Assembly: GCF_014284305.1 (NCBI RefSeq)
Contig: NZ_JACOFW010000015.1
Location: forward strand, 1 to 64,000
Reading direction: 5' to 3'
Length of the DNA: 64,000 nt
Source of the DNA: Affinundibacterium seohonense
GTDB lineage: Bacteria; Pseudomonadota; Gammaproteobacteria; Burkholderiales; Burkholderiaceae_D
Positions within the stretch are counted from its first letter, which is position 1, and each line of letters begins with the position of its first letter. The position numbers were made by a program, and so were the translations under genes. Of the stretch, positions 27,290 to 36,681 are shown in pieces. The notes under the pieces were generated by a model. The model was not told where the DNA came from. It did not search any database and saw only the letters and a list, made by a program, of their open reading frames with translations.

Positions 27290-28165
27290 CTAATGCTGAT
27301 ATGGCGTCAGTGGCGCACCACAATGTTGACAAAAATTCGCATCGGCTTGATGCCCCTCGCTTAAACATTCATGGCAAGTGCGTGTGGTTGACGTCAATGT
27401 CTGTCTCGTTTCACGGCGTTGAGCGGTCATTTCGGCGGTTACAATCCCAGTTGGTACGGCAAGTACACCCCAGCCCATCAGCATCATGGTCGAAGCGATC
27501 AAGCGCCCGAGGTCAGTCTTTGGTGTTATGTCACCAAAACCTACGGTGGTCATGGTGGTGATTGCCCAATAAATACCCGTTGGAATACTAGTAAAGCCGT
27601 TCTTTTCGCCCTCGACCGCGTACATCACTGTTCCCATCACGACCACGACCATCAACACGACGGATAAAAACACCATAATTTTGCGAGCACTGCTACGCAA
27701 AGCAGATCCTAAAGTGGCAAATTCGGCGAGGTAGGCGGTTAGTTTAAAGATGCGAAATATTCGCAATAAGCGCAAGACGCGAATATCCACCAGCACATAC
27801 ACTTCGGGGAAAAACAGCGCCAAGTAACTAGGTAGCATCGCTAACAAGTCGACAATACCGAAGAAGCTCAAAGCGTATCGTAGAGGATGGCGCACACAAA
27901 TTAATCTGGCCACGTACTCGATCGTAAACAGCGCAGTAAATCCAATCTCTACCCAGCTAAATAGCGAGGAATACTTGGCATTGATAGTTGCTACACTACC
28001 CAGCATCACAAATAAGACGCTTAACAAAATCGCTAAGATCAGCGCGATGTCGAAAGCACGTCCAGCTTTAGTGTCGGCCTCAAAAATAATCGTGTAGAGG
28101 CGTAGACGCCAGCCTTCTAAAGGCCGGCCTAGAGTCGTCTCACTGATCGAAGGGGCTGGATTCAT
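27290..28165 (-). CDS. Voltage-gated-type potassium channel with C-terminal zinc ribbon
   Basis: About 291 residues from the ATG at 28165 (MNPAPSISE); the longest frame begins at a TTG at 28207. Six transmembrane segments. S4 carries arginines every third residue (IRVLRLLRIFRIFK), and the pore loop has the selectivity filter TTVGFGD near residues 206-212. After S6 (GWGVLAVPTGIVTAEM) the cytoplasmic tail ends in a Cys-x2-Cys ... Cys-x2-Cys zinc ribbon (CHECLSEGH ... FCQHCG). The KvAP-like pore predicts selective K+ flux gated by voltage; the zinc ribbon is a less usual tail. It follows the aspartokinase-like gene by 56 bases on the same strand. Confidence 0.92.
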   Translation of the reverse strand: MNPAPSISETTLGRPLEGWRLRLYTIIFEADTKAGRAFDIALILAILLSVLFVMLGSVATINAKYSSLFSWVEIGFTALFTIEYVARLICVRHPLRYALSFFGIVDLLAMLPSYLALFFPEVYVLVDIRVLRLLRIFRIFKLTAYLAEFATLGSALRSSARKIMVFLSVVLMVVVVMGTVMYAVEGEKNGFTSIPTGIYWAITTMTTVGFGDITPKTDLGRLIASTMMLMGWGVLAVPTGIVTAEMTAQRRETRQTLTSTTRTCHECLSEGHQADANFCQHCGAPLTPYQH

Positions 28166-28221
28166 CTTGTTTTTGCTAGTAATAAAATGGTGCTGAACGA
28201 AAACCAAGCGATCACGGGCTG

Positions 28222-29622
28222 CTAGCCAAAAAATTCACTATGCACGGCTTGCAAAGCGAGCTTTCTATCCTCTTGGTGTACCAACATATAAGCAGCCACC
28301 TCACTAGCACCCGCCGCAGCTAAGCACACTCGCACGCCACTGGCGATCGCCGCTGACAGTGCGCGACTGGCAATGGCACTGCCTACATCAGACGCTTCTA
28401 ATACGCCATCACCGACCACCGCCACAATTGCCACTTCGGCATTGCGCGATACTTCCACCACACCGGCTAAATGATGTTCTGCCACGATGTCATAAGCGGC
28501 GTCCAAATGATCACGCGCGAGCAAAATATTGATCGCCGTTTGTGCGGTCAATACGCTCTTAATATTAATGCCATGACTGTCTAGCGCATTGGTGACTTGC
28601 GCCAAGATGCCCGATTTAAAACCAACGCCAGGACCATGCAGTTTAAGGATCGCCACATCTTCGGTTGAGGTGACACTTTTCACCACGTCTTTGGTCACTT
28701 TGCGTTGATTATTGATCATCGTATAAGGCTGTAAGCCGCGTTCTGGGCGGGTAATGTTCAAAATGCGAATCGGAATGTCTTGGTTAAACAAAGGTTCTAC
28801 CGTACGTGGATGCAAAATCTTTGCACCGAAATACGACAATTCTGCCGCTTCTAAATAATTTAATTGCGCAATTGAACGCGGGGAGCTCACTGTCCCCGGG
28901 TCAGCACTTAAGAAACCATCGACGTCTTTCCATACATCCAAAGATTCGGCACCGATGCAGCAAGCAATCGATGCCGCTGAATAATCAGAGCCACCGCGGC
29001 CAAACAAGGTCGCTTTACCGTCGCGATCTACACCATAAAACCCTGGCACAATAATCACGCCATCACCTTCTAAAGCACGGGCAACAGATGAGGTACTCGC
29101 GGCAAAATCACAAGCTGAATTACCAAACACACCGTCAGTGATCAAGCCAATATCTTCGGGCAAGGCTTCGCGCGCCTCAATACCACGGCTAAGCAACACT
29201 TCGGTTAACAGCAAACTCGACAGCCGTTCACCATAACTCAGGATCGCATCGTTCACAAATGTCGGCACATCGCCTATGCAGTGAATGCCAGTCAAGTAGC
29301 GATCTAACTGATCAATACGCACAGCCAAAGCTTGTTCGATCCGATCACGTTCCGCTGGATCGGCCACGTTCGCCTCGATAATTTCACGTTTTAAACGACG
29401 CAAATGTAAGGTGTAGTCCTGACTTTCTACCAATGCCGCTTTGGTGCCTGCGCCTTCTTTGGCCGCTTGTACGCAAGCAATCAAGGCATTAGTGATGCCA
29501 TAAAAAGCGGAGACGACCAATACCAAAGGACGCTGATAGCTTTGTACGACGTTGATAACGCGATCGATATCTTGCGCCTGACGCAGGTTAGATCCACCAA
29601 ATTTGACAACAATCTTTTTCAT
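28222..29622 (-). CDS. Aspartate kinase-like protein with tandem ACT domains
   Basis: About 466 residues from the ATG at 29622 (MKKIVVKFGGSN), preceded by GGAAAC; the longer frame from 29706 adds 28 residues with no family match. The amino-acid-kinase fold shows KFGGSN, VVSAFYGITNALI, SYGERLSSLLL, PGFYGVDRDGKATLFGRGGSDYSA and WKDVDGFLSADP, all aspartokinase marks. Two ACT regions follow from about residue 320. It would phosphorylate aspartate for the lysine/threonine/methionine pathway. The chain is longer than the usual LysC of this order (about 410-420), resembling the kinase half of ThrA-type enzymes, so it may be a second isozyme. Confidence 0.85.
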   Translation of the reverse strand: MKKIVVKFGGSNLRQAQDIDRVINVVQSYQRPLVLVVSAFYGITNALIACVQAAKEGAGTKAALVESQDYTLHLRRLKREIIEANVADPAERDRIEQALAVRIDQLDRYLTGIHCIGDVPTFVNDAILSYGERLSSLLLTEVLLSRGIEAREALPEDIGLITDGVFGNSACDFAASTSSVARALEGDGVIIVPGFYGVDRDGKATLFGRGGSDYSAASIACCIGAESLDVWKDVDGFLSADPGTVSSPRSIAQLNYLEAAELSYFGAKILHPRTVEPLFNQDIPIRILNITRPERGLQPYTMINNQRKVTKDVVKSVTSTEDVAILKLHGPGVGFKSGILAQVTNALDSHGINIKSVLTAQTAINILLARDHLDAAYDIVAEHHLAGVVEVSRNAEVAIVAVVGDGVLEASDVGSAIASRALSAAIASGVRVCLAAAGASEVAAYMLVHQEDRKLALQAVHSEFFG

Positions 29623-29844
29623 TCCAGTTTCCGGTTGTAGTGAGAGTCGCGATGCTGCTGACTTAAAGAAGCTGGCTAGGTTACTGCACCGGACGTTGCT
29701 GGTCAATCTTATGGATTTGACTTTTGATTTTGTTCAACTCACTTCTTGGCTGGAGAAATAGCGAAGAAACAGCCGTCTGTTCTGGGGATTTAGCGATCCC
29801 ATTTGAGACTACAGTGTTGTCAAACAGCGCCACTGAAGTTCACG

Positions 29845-31191
29845 ATGAATCAAACGCAAGTACTTGACCTAAGCCAAAGTCTCCCCCCCCAGACTGTGAA
29901 TGAACACGCGTGCACCACGACGATGTTTGTACGTTTCAGCGGCTATGATCCGCGCGCCGCTGGTGGACGTCAGACTTTGAAACTAGAATTACGCGCCGAT
30001 CTGGCGCCATCGATACGGCAAATAAGCTTTCACTTTCGCTCTGAGTTAATTAGCACTTCACAGCGTGAACAAACACTACACCGCACACCTTCAGGGATAT
30101 GGCCGCCACTGATGCTCAGCTTTTCGAGCAAGTATAAAGAACATGGCCAGTACCCATTGGAAGTACGACTGCATTACCAAGACTCTACGGGTGATCCCCA
30201 TTTATGGACCTGCACCGCGACCATACTTTTACCACGCAGTAACGCGAGTTTGAGTGAAATTCACCAAGTCTTTTTGGCTACGCAAAAGAATGTCAGGGTG
30301 CTAGCCGAAGATGGCGCGATTGCCAAGCTCAGTGGCCTGCATCATGCAAATGATTCCAGACATGCGAATCTGGACATCGCGATCTATGCTAAAGATGCGG
30401 CGATTGCCCAAGTCGACATGAGCAGTAGCAGAACCAACGATGGTGGTAAATGTGAACTCGGACTGAGCAGCATCGCCTGGGACGAAGAGTTAATCGAAGT
30501 CGCCGTCCCACATTTGGCAAACTTGGCCGAAATCAATTTACCACCGGCATCTGTAGAAGCACTCCCAGCGCCAATCGACGCTCAACACAATACCGCCAGT
30601 CTGGTAGCAAAAACACGCGCAACGATTCGTTTGTTCGCCTTAAAAGAATGGCTGTTAGGCCGTATGGATGCACAATATCCGGCGGCCGATATTCTGTTAC
30701 ATCATGATGACCCTAAGCTCACGCGTCGCATTAGTGCAAAGCACGCCATTTTGCGCCGCACCGACACTGGTGGTGTGGAGATTATCGATACCTCGCGCTA
30801 TGGTGTCATCGTTGATGGTGTTATTCTAGAAAAAAATCAAGCTATGCAATTATTCGCTGGTATGCAAATCGACTTTTGTGCCAACATCAAAGGCATCGTG
30901 CAGTTAAGAGTCGCGCAAATTTTCCCTCACGCGCTGGTGTTGCAAAAGCTAGTCAATACGCAGGTCACTGAGCTTCTTTACTTGATTTCACCGGAGCTGC
31001 GGCCAGAAGCTCACATTCACACACCATTTCACACACCGATTTTTTTCCATCGTCAGGGACAATTTTGGTTTCATGATCAGCAAGCTTTACAAGATCACCG
31101 ACTTGACACTAGCAGTGACTTGTCGTCTTGCCATGAACATTTGCACGGCTACCAATACCAACATACGCCTTATCACGATAGGCTGTCATGA
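29845..31191 (+). CDS. FHA-domain protein of unknown function
   Basis: A 448-residue soluble protein from the ATG at 29845 (MNQTQVLDLS); the longest frame starts at a TTG at 29803. Residues 25-130 form a beta-rich domain with no family I recognise (MFVRFSGYDPRAAGGRQTLK). Residues 260-360 are a forkhead-associated domain with the phosphothreonine-binding residues Gly272-Arg273, Ser297 and His300 (ISAKH), although the usual later Asn is replaced in SRYGVIVDG. The C-terminal 90 residues are His-rich (PEAHIHTPFHTP; CHEHLHGYQYQH). A run of eight C lies in codons 13-16. It is the first of three co-directional genes ending in a Ser/Thr kinase, so it is a likely reader of that kinase's product. Confidence 0.8.
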   Translation: MNQTQVLDLSQSLPPQTVNEHACTTTMFVRFSGYDPRAAGGRQTLKLELRADLAPSIRQISFHFRSELISTSQREQTLHRTPSGIWPPLMLSFSSKYKEHGQYPLEVRLHYQDSTGDPHLWTCTATILLPRSNASLSEIHQVFLATQKNVRVLAEDGAIAKLSGLHHANDSRHANLDIAIYAKDAAIAQVDMSSSRTNDGGKCELGLSSIAWDEELIEVAVPHLANLAEINLPPASVEALPAPIDAQHNTASLVAKTRATIRLFALKEWLLGRMDAQYPAADILLHHDDPKLTRRISAKHAILRRTDTGGVEIIDTSRYGVIVDGVILEKNQAMQLFAGMQIDFCANIKGIVQLRVAQIFPHALVLQKLVNTQVTELLYLISPELRPEAHIHTPFHTPIFFHRQGQFWFHDQQALQDHRLDTSSDLSSCHEHLHGYQYQHTPYHDRLS

Positions 31192-31331
31192 CAGGCTATT
31201 GTATAAGCCCGATTTGAGCTGCTTTTCCCCTTCTTTTCATCTCACTCGATAAAAAAGGGAGTGCTATTCTTTTCCTCAGTGCAATTATTTTTTAAATGTT
31301 TCCGAGGCAAGGCCTGGAGTAGGAGTTTGGT

Positions 31332-33521
31332 ATGCGCAAGTTATTTGCTAGTCCTAAAATAATTTGTGTTCGTTGCGAGCATGAAAATCGGCGAGATTCT
31401 GACTACTGCACCCAATGCGGACTCATGCTGGGCAGCCCATTTCACGACGCCATTTTACGTCAACAACGCTGGATCCCGGCCGACGATGAAGTGGCAATAT
31501 TCTTTGCTGTGCAATCGGTCGCTAACATCGCCAAAGAACATTTTGAAATCCCAGCGCGTGCCCGTGCCTTTATTCTGCAAGATCAACGTAGTGTTGAGTT
31601 GTTTGCTGGCGACTACGATAGTGTCAGTCTGCTCGCCAAAACTAGGCACTTTGCACCCGATCAGCCTTTATCGATTTTAATTACCCGCTCCACGCCCTTC
31701 GCGCTCCACTTTGATTTTGACCACCTGCATACGGCTGAATTTTTGCCGATGCGGGCGAGCTGTTTAGTCCGGGTCAAGATCGATCAGATTACCAGTTTCG
31801 CCCACCATTTCATGAGCGGGCCAGGTAGTCTGACGACCGTACAATTACAAGAGTTATTTGCCGCCAGTATCAGGCTGTCTTTACAAAGCTGGCTCAGCAG
31901 TCAATCACTGCGCAGTATCGAAGATCAGGCCGATCTGATGACGCAATTAAACGCCCATTTACTCGCCGACGTGAACCAGCAGCTGGCGAGCTTTGGCTTC
32001 GCGGCGACGCAGGCGACCGTACCAGAACTACGCCATGACAAATTATCGGGCGACAGAGAGCAATTGAGTGAACAAGCAACCAGAGCGAATCTACAGATTG
32101 ACGCACAACGCGTCGAATTAGCGCAGGCAAAAGACAAAAACTCTCTGTATAACGAGCGCGAATGGCAACGCATTGCCAAACAAGAAGAGCAAGTACGACT
32201 GCGTTACCGCCATGAAGAAATGCGTCAGGAATTTGGCAAAGATCTAGGCTGGCTGTATCTACAAGGCGAACATGACAAAGCAAAAAAGCGACTGACACGC
32301 GCCAAGTTACAACAGGATGAAGCGGAGCGTTTGCAAACCCTGCGTCTGCGCGAAATCGATTTGTACGAACAGATCGCCACAGCCCATAGCCGCAAACAAG
32401 CACTCACGCAAGAAACCGCTGACACTATCCGGGCGTTAGAACACCAGCTCAAAGAAAAATCGGAAGCGCGTCAAAACGAAGCCGATCAATGGCTACATAT
32501 ACGCACTCTGGCGCGTATCAAAATGCGCTCCGAGTCTGAGCTATGCCAACTCCATTGCAAACAAGCGGCACAAGCATTGCAACAAGACATCACACAGCAA
32601 ATTCAAAGGCTACAGCTAGAACATGAAATTGCACAAAGCCGCTTAATCGCCGACCAAGAACTACAGGTGCTGCAGGCGCAAAATCTACGCGAAAAGCAAG
32701 AAAAACTGGAACAACGCGAACAAGAATTAGAAGATGAGCGCCAAAAAAATCGTTTAATACAGATCAGCCTAGAAACAGAAGTCAGGGCGCGTGAATTTCA
32801 ACGCATGCAAGCGTGGGAAGACGAGCTTCAACAGCAGCGCTATCGCGATTTACACCGAGAAGAACAAGTCAAAGACACCGATACCGAACTCAAAGTCGCA
32901 CAAGTACAAACCAGCATCGATAGCCTACAAAGGGAAAGCGAACTGGCACGCTCGGTCACCCAACAAGACAAATTATTGCGCACCTTGGAAGTGCACCAGC
33001 GCCTAGCGCAGCAAGAACAGCAGAAAGCGGCTCACGCCGTGGAGCTGGAAAAGAGTCGTGCGCAGATTAGTCAGGATGAAGAACATCAACGTTGGCAGCG
33101 GCAACAACAAAGCGTAAACGCAGAACAGCAACAACAAATTGCGCTTGCCAAGATGGAAATCGAACGTCTAAGTAGCATCGCCAATTTCAGCGAAACTGGC
33201 AAGATCGCCACAGCAGACGTGCCAAATGCCACGGCCTTAGCGGAAGTCATGAAATTGCAAACGCAAGCAGGCATGAGCGCAGAACAGATTTTGGCGGCAC
33301 AAGCAGGACAATCGATGCACGCGGCACAGGCTATGAGCGCAATGGCACAAATCCAGCAAGGCATGAGCTTGGAGCAAGTTATGAAAATGCTACAGGAACG
33401 CTTACGTGAAGAACGCGAGCAAAGGGAAGTGGAGCTGCAAAGACGGCATCAGATTGATTTAAATATGGTACAAAACTTTGGGCAGCACCGAACGCCTACG
33501 CAGCCCAATGGTAGGAAATGA
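31332..33521 (+). CDS. Zinc-ribbon, SPFH-like, long coiled-coil protein
   Basis: A 729-residue protein. Residues 12-30 form a Cys-x2-Cys/Cys-x2-Cys-Gly zinc ribbon. Residues about 45-225 look like an SPFH/band-7 or 'virion core' (YdjI-like) domain (IPARARAFILQDQRSVELFAG, then RVKIDQITSFAHHF). From about 235 to 610 it is nearly continuous Gln/Glu/Arg-rich coiled coil. A C-terminal Met/Ala/Gln segment (QTQAGMSAEQILAAQAGQSM) and a charged tail finish it. No signal peptide or membrane span is seen, unlike flotillins. A good AGGAG precedes the ATG. It probably assembles into rings or filaments and acts as scaffold between the flanking FHA protein and kinase (inference). Confidence 0.75.
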   Translation: MRKLFASPKIICVRCEHENRRDSDYCTQCGLMLGSPFHDAILRQQRWIPADDEVAIFFAVQSVANIAKEHFEIPARARAFILQDQRSVELFAGDYDSVSLLAKTRHFAPDQPLSILITRSTPFALHFDFDHLHTAEFLPMRASCLVRVKIDQITSFAHHFMSGPGSLTTVQLQELFAASIRLSLQSWLSSQSLRSIEDQADLMTQLNAHLLADVNQQLASFGFAATQATVPELRHDKLSGDREQLSEQATRANLQIDAQRVELAQAKDKNSLYNEREWQRIAKQEEQVRLRYRHEEMRQEFGKDLGWLYLQGEHDKAKKRLTRAKLQQDEAERLQTLRLREIDLYEQIATAHSRKQALTQETADTIRALEHQLKEKSEARQNEADQWLHIRTLARIKMRSESELCQLHCKQAAQALQQDITQQIQRLQLEHEIAQSRLIADQELQVLQAQNLREKQEKLEQREQELEDERQKNRLIQISLETEVRAREFQRMQAWEDELQQQRYRDLHREEQVKDTDTELKVAQVQTSIDSLQRESELARSVTQQDKLLRTLEVHQRLAQQEQQKAAHAVELEKSRAQISQDEEHQRWQRQQQSVNAEQQQQIALAKMEIERLSSIANFSETGKIATADVPNATALAEVMKLQTQAGMSAEQILAAQAGQSMHAAQAMSAMAQIQQGMSLEQVMKMLQERLREEREQREVELQRRHQIDLNMVQNFGQHRTPTQPNGRK

Positions 33522-33579
33522 CAGCTTTATAGATAGCTATCCTTGTCAATTAACACCGAGCAGTAATCCAAGCAAAATC

Positions 33580-34926
33580 ATGCAGAAGCCACTACAAAAA
33601 ATTCGAGAATTGCGTGATCTGCTCAATGAAGGGCTACTGACCGAGCAAGAATTTACCCAAAGAAAAAACGCCATCCTGGACAATGAGTTCGGCCCCAACG
33701 GTCAACTCGGTACATCCAACAAAGATGATGTTTCAAGCGAAGGCACCGACCTCGGCTTCATCGCCGGGCAGGAAATTGGCGGGCAAGCAAAACGCTACAA
33801 ATTAGAACGGCTGTTAGGCCAAGGTGGCATGGGGCAAGTGTGGCAAGTCACGGATCTGGCCACACAGGCAGCCTTGGGCCATAGCGAAAAACTCGCCTTA
33901 AAAATATTACCGCCACAGTTCACGCAGAGTGCATTGCATACCCGCTTATTGATAGAAGAAGCCTCGCTGGTCCGCAAACTCGCCCATGAAAATATCGTCA
34001 GAGTCTACGACTGGGCACGCGATCCAGCTACCAATAGTTATTTCATCATGATGGAATACCTAGATGGACAAGACCTCGATACCTATCTCAGCAAACATCA
34101 ACGTTGTGATTGGCAACAAGTGCTAAGCATGTTGCTACCAGTCGCCCATGCGCTGCAATACGCCTGGGATAAACACAAATTGGTACACCGCGATCTCAAA
34201 CCCAGTAATCTCTTATTGACCCAACAAGGTGAAGTCAAACTGCTCGATTTCGGCATCTCAGCACGTCTACGTAGCCAAACCAATGCAGGACTGAGCACCA
34301 CAGGCTTTGCCAGCACCCGCTCACCGCATGCGGGTACCGCCGGCTATCGAGCTCCGGAGGCGGGCAACCAACAAGCACAATACACCCCAGCTTTGGATGT
34401 GTATGCAATGGCGATCATGATCTATCAATTGCTAGAGGGCGTCTTGCCTTTCGGCGAATATCGTCACCATCAGCAAGTCGCAAAAAAACCAAGCGCATTG
34501 AGTGAAAGGCAGTGGCAAGTCTTACAAAGCGGTTTTGCCCTATCCGCCCAACACAGGCCATCCAGTGCCTTGGCCTTATTACAAGCGATGGTGCAAGCAG
34601 AAAAAACCGTGCAAACACTTGGCGTACAAGCCACCAGCCCAATCACGCCACAGCTTTCGCCGGCCGACATCGCGGCTCAGCAACGTGCCGAACAAAGACG
34701 ACAACGCAAAGAATTAGAACAACAGAGACGGCAGCAAGCCTCAGCCGCTTTGCATGCCCTAGTGGAAAAACAGAAACGCTTGCAAGAACAAGAGGAAGCC
34801 AAATTGCGTCGTGCAAAAGCGATCCAGTCACAAGAGCCAGACCGCGTCAAAGTCAGCAATATCAGCTGGGAAGAGGCGCAGCGTTATTTAGCGGCGGTGA
34901 GTAATGAAGGTGGGCATCTGATGTAG
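33580..34926 (+). CDS. Ser/Thr protein kinase with N-terminal SHOCT domain
   Basis: A 448-residue Hanks-type kinase from the ATG at 33580. The longest frame starts at a TTG at 33478 inside the previous gene, and another ATG lies at 33508. Residues 3-34 are a SHOCT motif (KIRELRDLLNEGLLTEQEF). The kinase domain (72-335) is complete: GQGGMGQV (79-86), Lys108 in LALKIL, HRDLKPSN (203-210), DFG (223-225) and APE (258-260). A long insert follows DFG. A Gln/Arg/Glu coiled coil at 367-415 replaces the membrane segment and PASTA repeats of many bacterial kinases, so it is cytosolic and may dock on the coiled-coil protein encoded 58 bases upstream. Confidence 0.9.
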   Translation: MQKPLQKIRELRDLLNEGLLTEQEFTQRKNAILDNEFGPNGQLGTSNKDDVSSEGTDLGFIAGQEIGGQAKRYKLERLLGQGGMGQVWQVTDLATQAALGHSEKLALKILPPQFTQSALHTRLLIEEASLVRKLAHENIVRVYDWARDPATNSYFIMMEYLDGQDLDTYLSKHQRCDWQQVLSMLLPVAHALQYAWDKHKLVHRDLKPSNLLLTQQGEVKLLDFGISARLRSQTNAGLSTTGFASTRSPHAGTAGYRAPEAGNQQAQYTPALDVYAMAIMIYQLLEGVLPFGEYRHHQQVAKKPSALSERQWQVLQSGFALSAQHRPSSALALLQAMVQAEKTVQTLGVQATSPITPQLSPADIAAQQRAEQRRQRKELEQQRRQQASAALHALVEKQKRLQEQEEAKLRRAKAIQSQEPDRVKVSNISWEEAQRYLAAVSNEGGHLM

Positions 34927-35097
34927 CGAAAATTCAGAAGCAGCATATCGATTCAGAGCTTCTGAAAGTCATCAATACTGCCCTAAGCATCGTCATGCCG
35001 GGGTTGATGCGCTTGAATTTCACCGAAAAAATCATCGCATCATCGTGCCATCGCGGCTGACTACCTACCAAGATAAACCTCAAATAAGCACTTCGGT

Positions 35098-36414
35098 TTA
35101 ATTCGTCGTCGTAATCGCCACTGGATTTTTTCCACTCGCTATCGGCGCGCCCACAGTGCTCAAGGTTCCCGTGTTGGCGTCGATCGCATACACCAACACC
35201 GTATTGTCTATGCTATTAGTGACGTACAAAAATTCCTTGGCAGCGACCATGCCGACCACACCTTTGACTGTGGCAATGCCTACCTTGCTTAGCGCACCAG
35301 TGCTGCTGTTGATGGCATAGCTAATAACCGCATTATCAGTCGTGCTGGCGACATAGGCAAATTTGCCGTTCGGCTCTATCGCAATTGCGCTTGGTAAATT
35401 GCCAGCAGCTACCTCGCTTGTTTTGTTTAAAGCGCCAGTAGTCGCATCCATGCTGAAAGTGTAAATAGAATTACTGGATTTATTCGTGACGTAGGCGTAA
35501 TTGCCCTTAGGAGCGATCGTGATCGCGCTTGGTGACATGCCCGTTATTACTGGCGTGCCAGTCGCGCTTAACACGCCCGTACTGGTATTGACGCTGAAGA
35601 TCGATATCGTATTGGCCGATCTGTTCACGACGTACGCAAATTTTCCATTTTGCTCTATCGCCACCGAGCTGGCACCTGCACCTGCCGCGACGGCAGCGCC
35701 TACACTTTTTAAGACGCCCGTACTGCTATCAATACTATAGCCGGACACGCTGCTATCGGATTGATTGGTCACATACAAAAATTTACCACTTGGGTCTATC
35801 GCCAGCGAGGTCGGCGTGAGGCCAGTGGGGATCCCATTACCGACAGAGGACAAGGCACCCGTGGTCGCGTTAATAGCAAACGTTGAAAGACTTTGATTGG
35901 CAGAATTGACCGCGTACACATACTTAACATTGGCGCTCACCGCAAGCGCACTCGGCGCAGAGCCAGCCATGACTGGTGCAGCGAGACTGGTTAAGGCACC
36001 GGTGGCATTGTTGATGCTGTAGGCTGAAATTGAATTATCACCTTGATTGGCGACGTAAGCATAGCGGGCAGTATTGCTGCACACCAAAGTGATGTTACTG
36101 ACGTTCGCTGCGGCAATCGTGCCGCTGGCATTGCTCAAAGTACAGAGTTGAGCCGGCGCACTCGGCGCAGTCAACACTGTGACAGCATATTTGGCACCAT
36201 TATCGTAGTAGGAGGCAAACTTGACGACGCCATTCGAGCTGACGGCTAAATTAGCGCCGCCATTATTCTGCAAGATCAAGCCTGAGCCATTCAATCCACT
36301 GACAGTCACACTGACTTCGTAGCGGGTGGCAAAAGCATCCAAGCCGCAGCCGGAGCTAAGCAAAGCGAGCACTACACAGGAAGAGATGGCGAACTGGCGT
36401 TTGAATGACAACAT
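35098..36414 (-). CDS. Beta-propeller lipoprotein (lactonase/YVTN-like repeats)
   Basis: A 438-residue exported protein with lipobox LSSGC (Cys23). Residues 30-110 form a beta-sandwich-like segment with several cysteines. From about 115 to the end there are about seven copies of a 45-residue repeat, each with YAYVAN...NSISAYSINNATGALT, typical of the 7-bladed lactonase/YVTN propeller class (Lactonase_7-bladed or YncE-like). It probably sits at the periplasmic face of a membrane as a binding scaffold; no catalytic residues can be assigned. It is monocistronic. Confidence 0.83.
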   Translation of the reverse strand: MLSFKRQFAISSCVVLALLSSGCGLDAFATRYEVSVTVSGLNGSGLILQNNGGANLAVSSNGVVKFASYYDNGAKYAVTVLTAPSAPAQLCTLSNASGTIAAANVSNITLVCSNTARYAYVANQGDNSISAYSINNATGALTSLAAPVMAGSAPSALAVSANVKYVYAVNSANQSLSTFAINATTGALSSVGNGIPTGLTPTSLAIDPSGKFLYVTNQSDSSVSGYSIDSSTGVLKSVGAAVAAGAGASSVAIEQNGKFAYVVNRSANTISIFSVNTSTGVLSATGTPVITGMSPSAITIAPKGNYAYVTNKSSNSIYTFSMDATTGALNKTSEVAAGNLPSAIAIEPNGKFAYVASTTDNAVISYAINSSTGALSKVGIATVKGVVGMVAAKEFLYVTNSIDNTVLVYAIDANTGTLSTVGAPIASGKNPVAITTTN

Positions 36415-36681
36415 GAAGTACCTTAGAGAATCTTAAAGTAGGAAAAAGGCTGATCTGAGAGGAAATGACGCAGAGCAAAAACAGATATCATTAAACCATA
36501 AACAAGTATCAACAACAATGCGAACTCGGGGCACTCTTCGAGATAGACTTTGCCTCATTAGCCGTCTCGCCAGACATGATTATGCCGGTCTCAATATCTA
36601 AGAGGTAAATTTTGCTTGTCGGATCGAACCCAACACCACGATGTTCGGCAGCGTTTTAGCCCTGTTATCACCGCGCAGCAG

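Noticed and set aside
33478-33579. N-terminal extension of the kinase from a TTG inside the previous gene
   Set aside because: It has no ribosome binding site and adds no domain; the SHOCT motif begins right after the ATG at 33580.
29845-34926. Reading the FHA/kinase cassette as part of a type VI secretion system
   Set aside because: No tss genes (sheath, baseplate, ClpV, IcmF) occur anywhere in the window, and the kinase lacks the membrane and PpkA-type domains.
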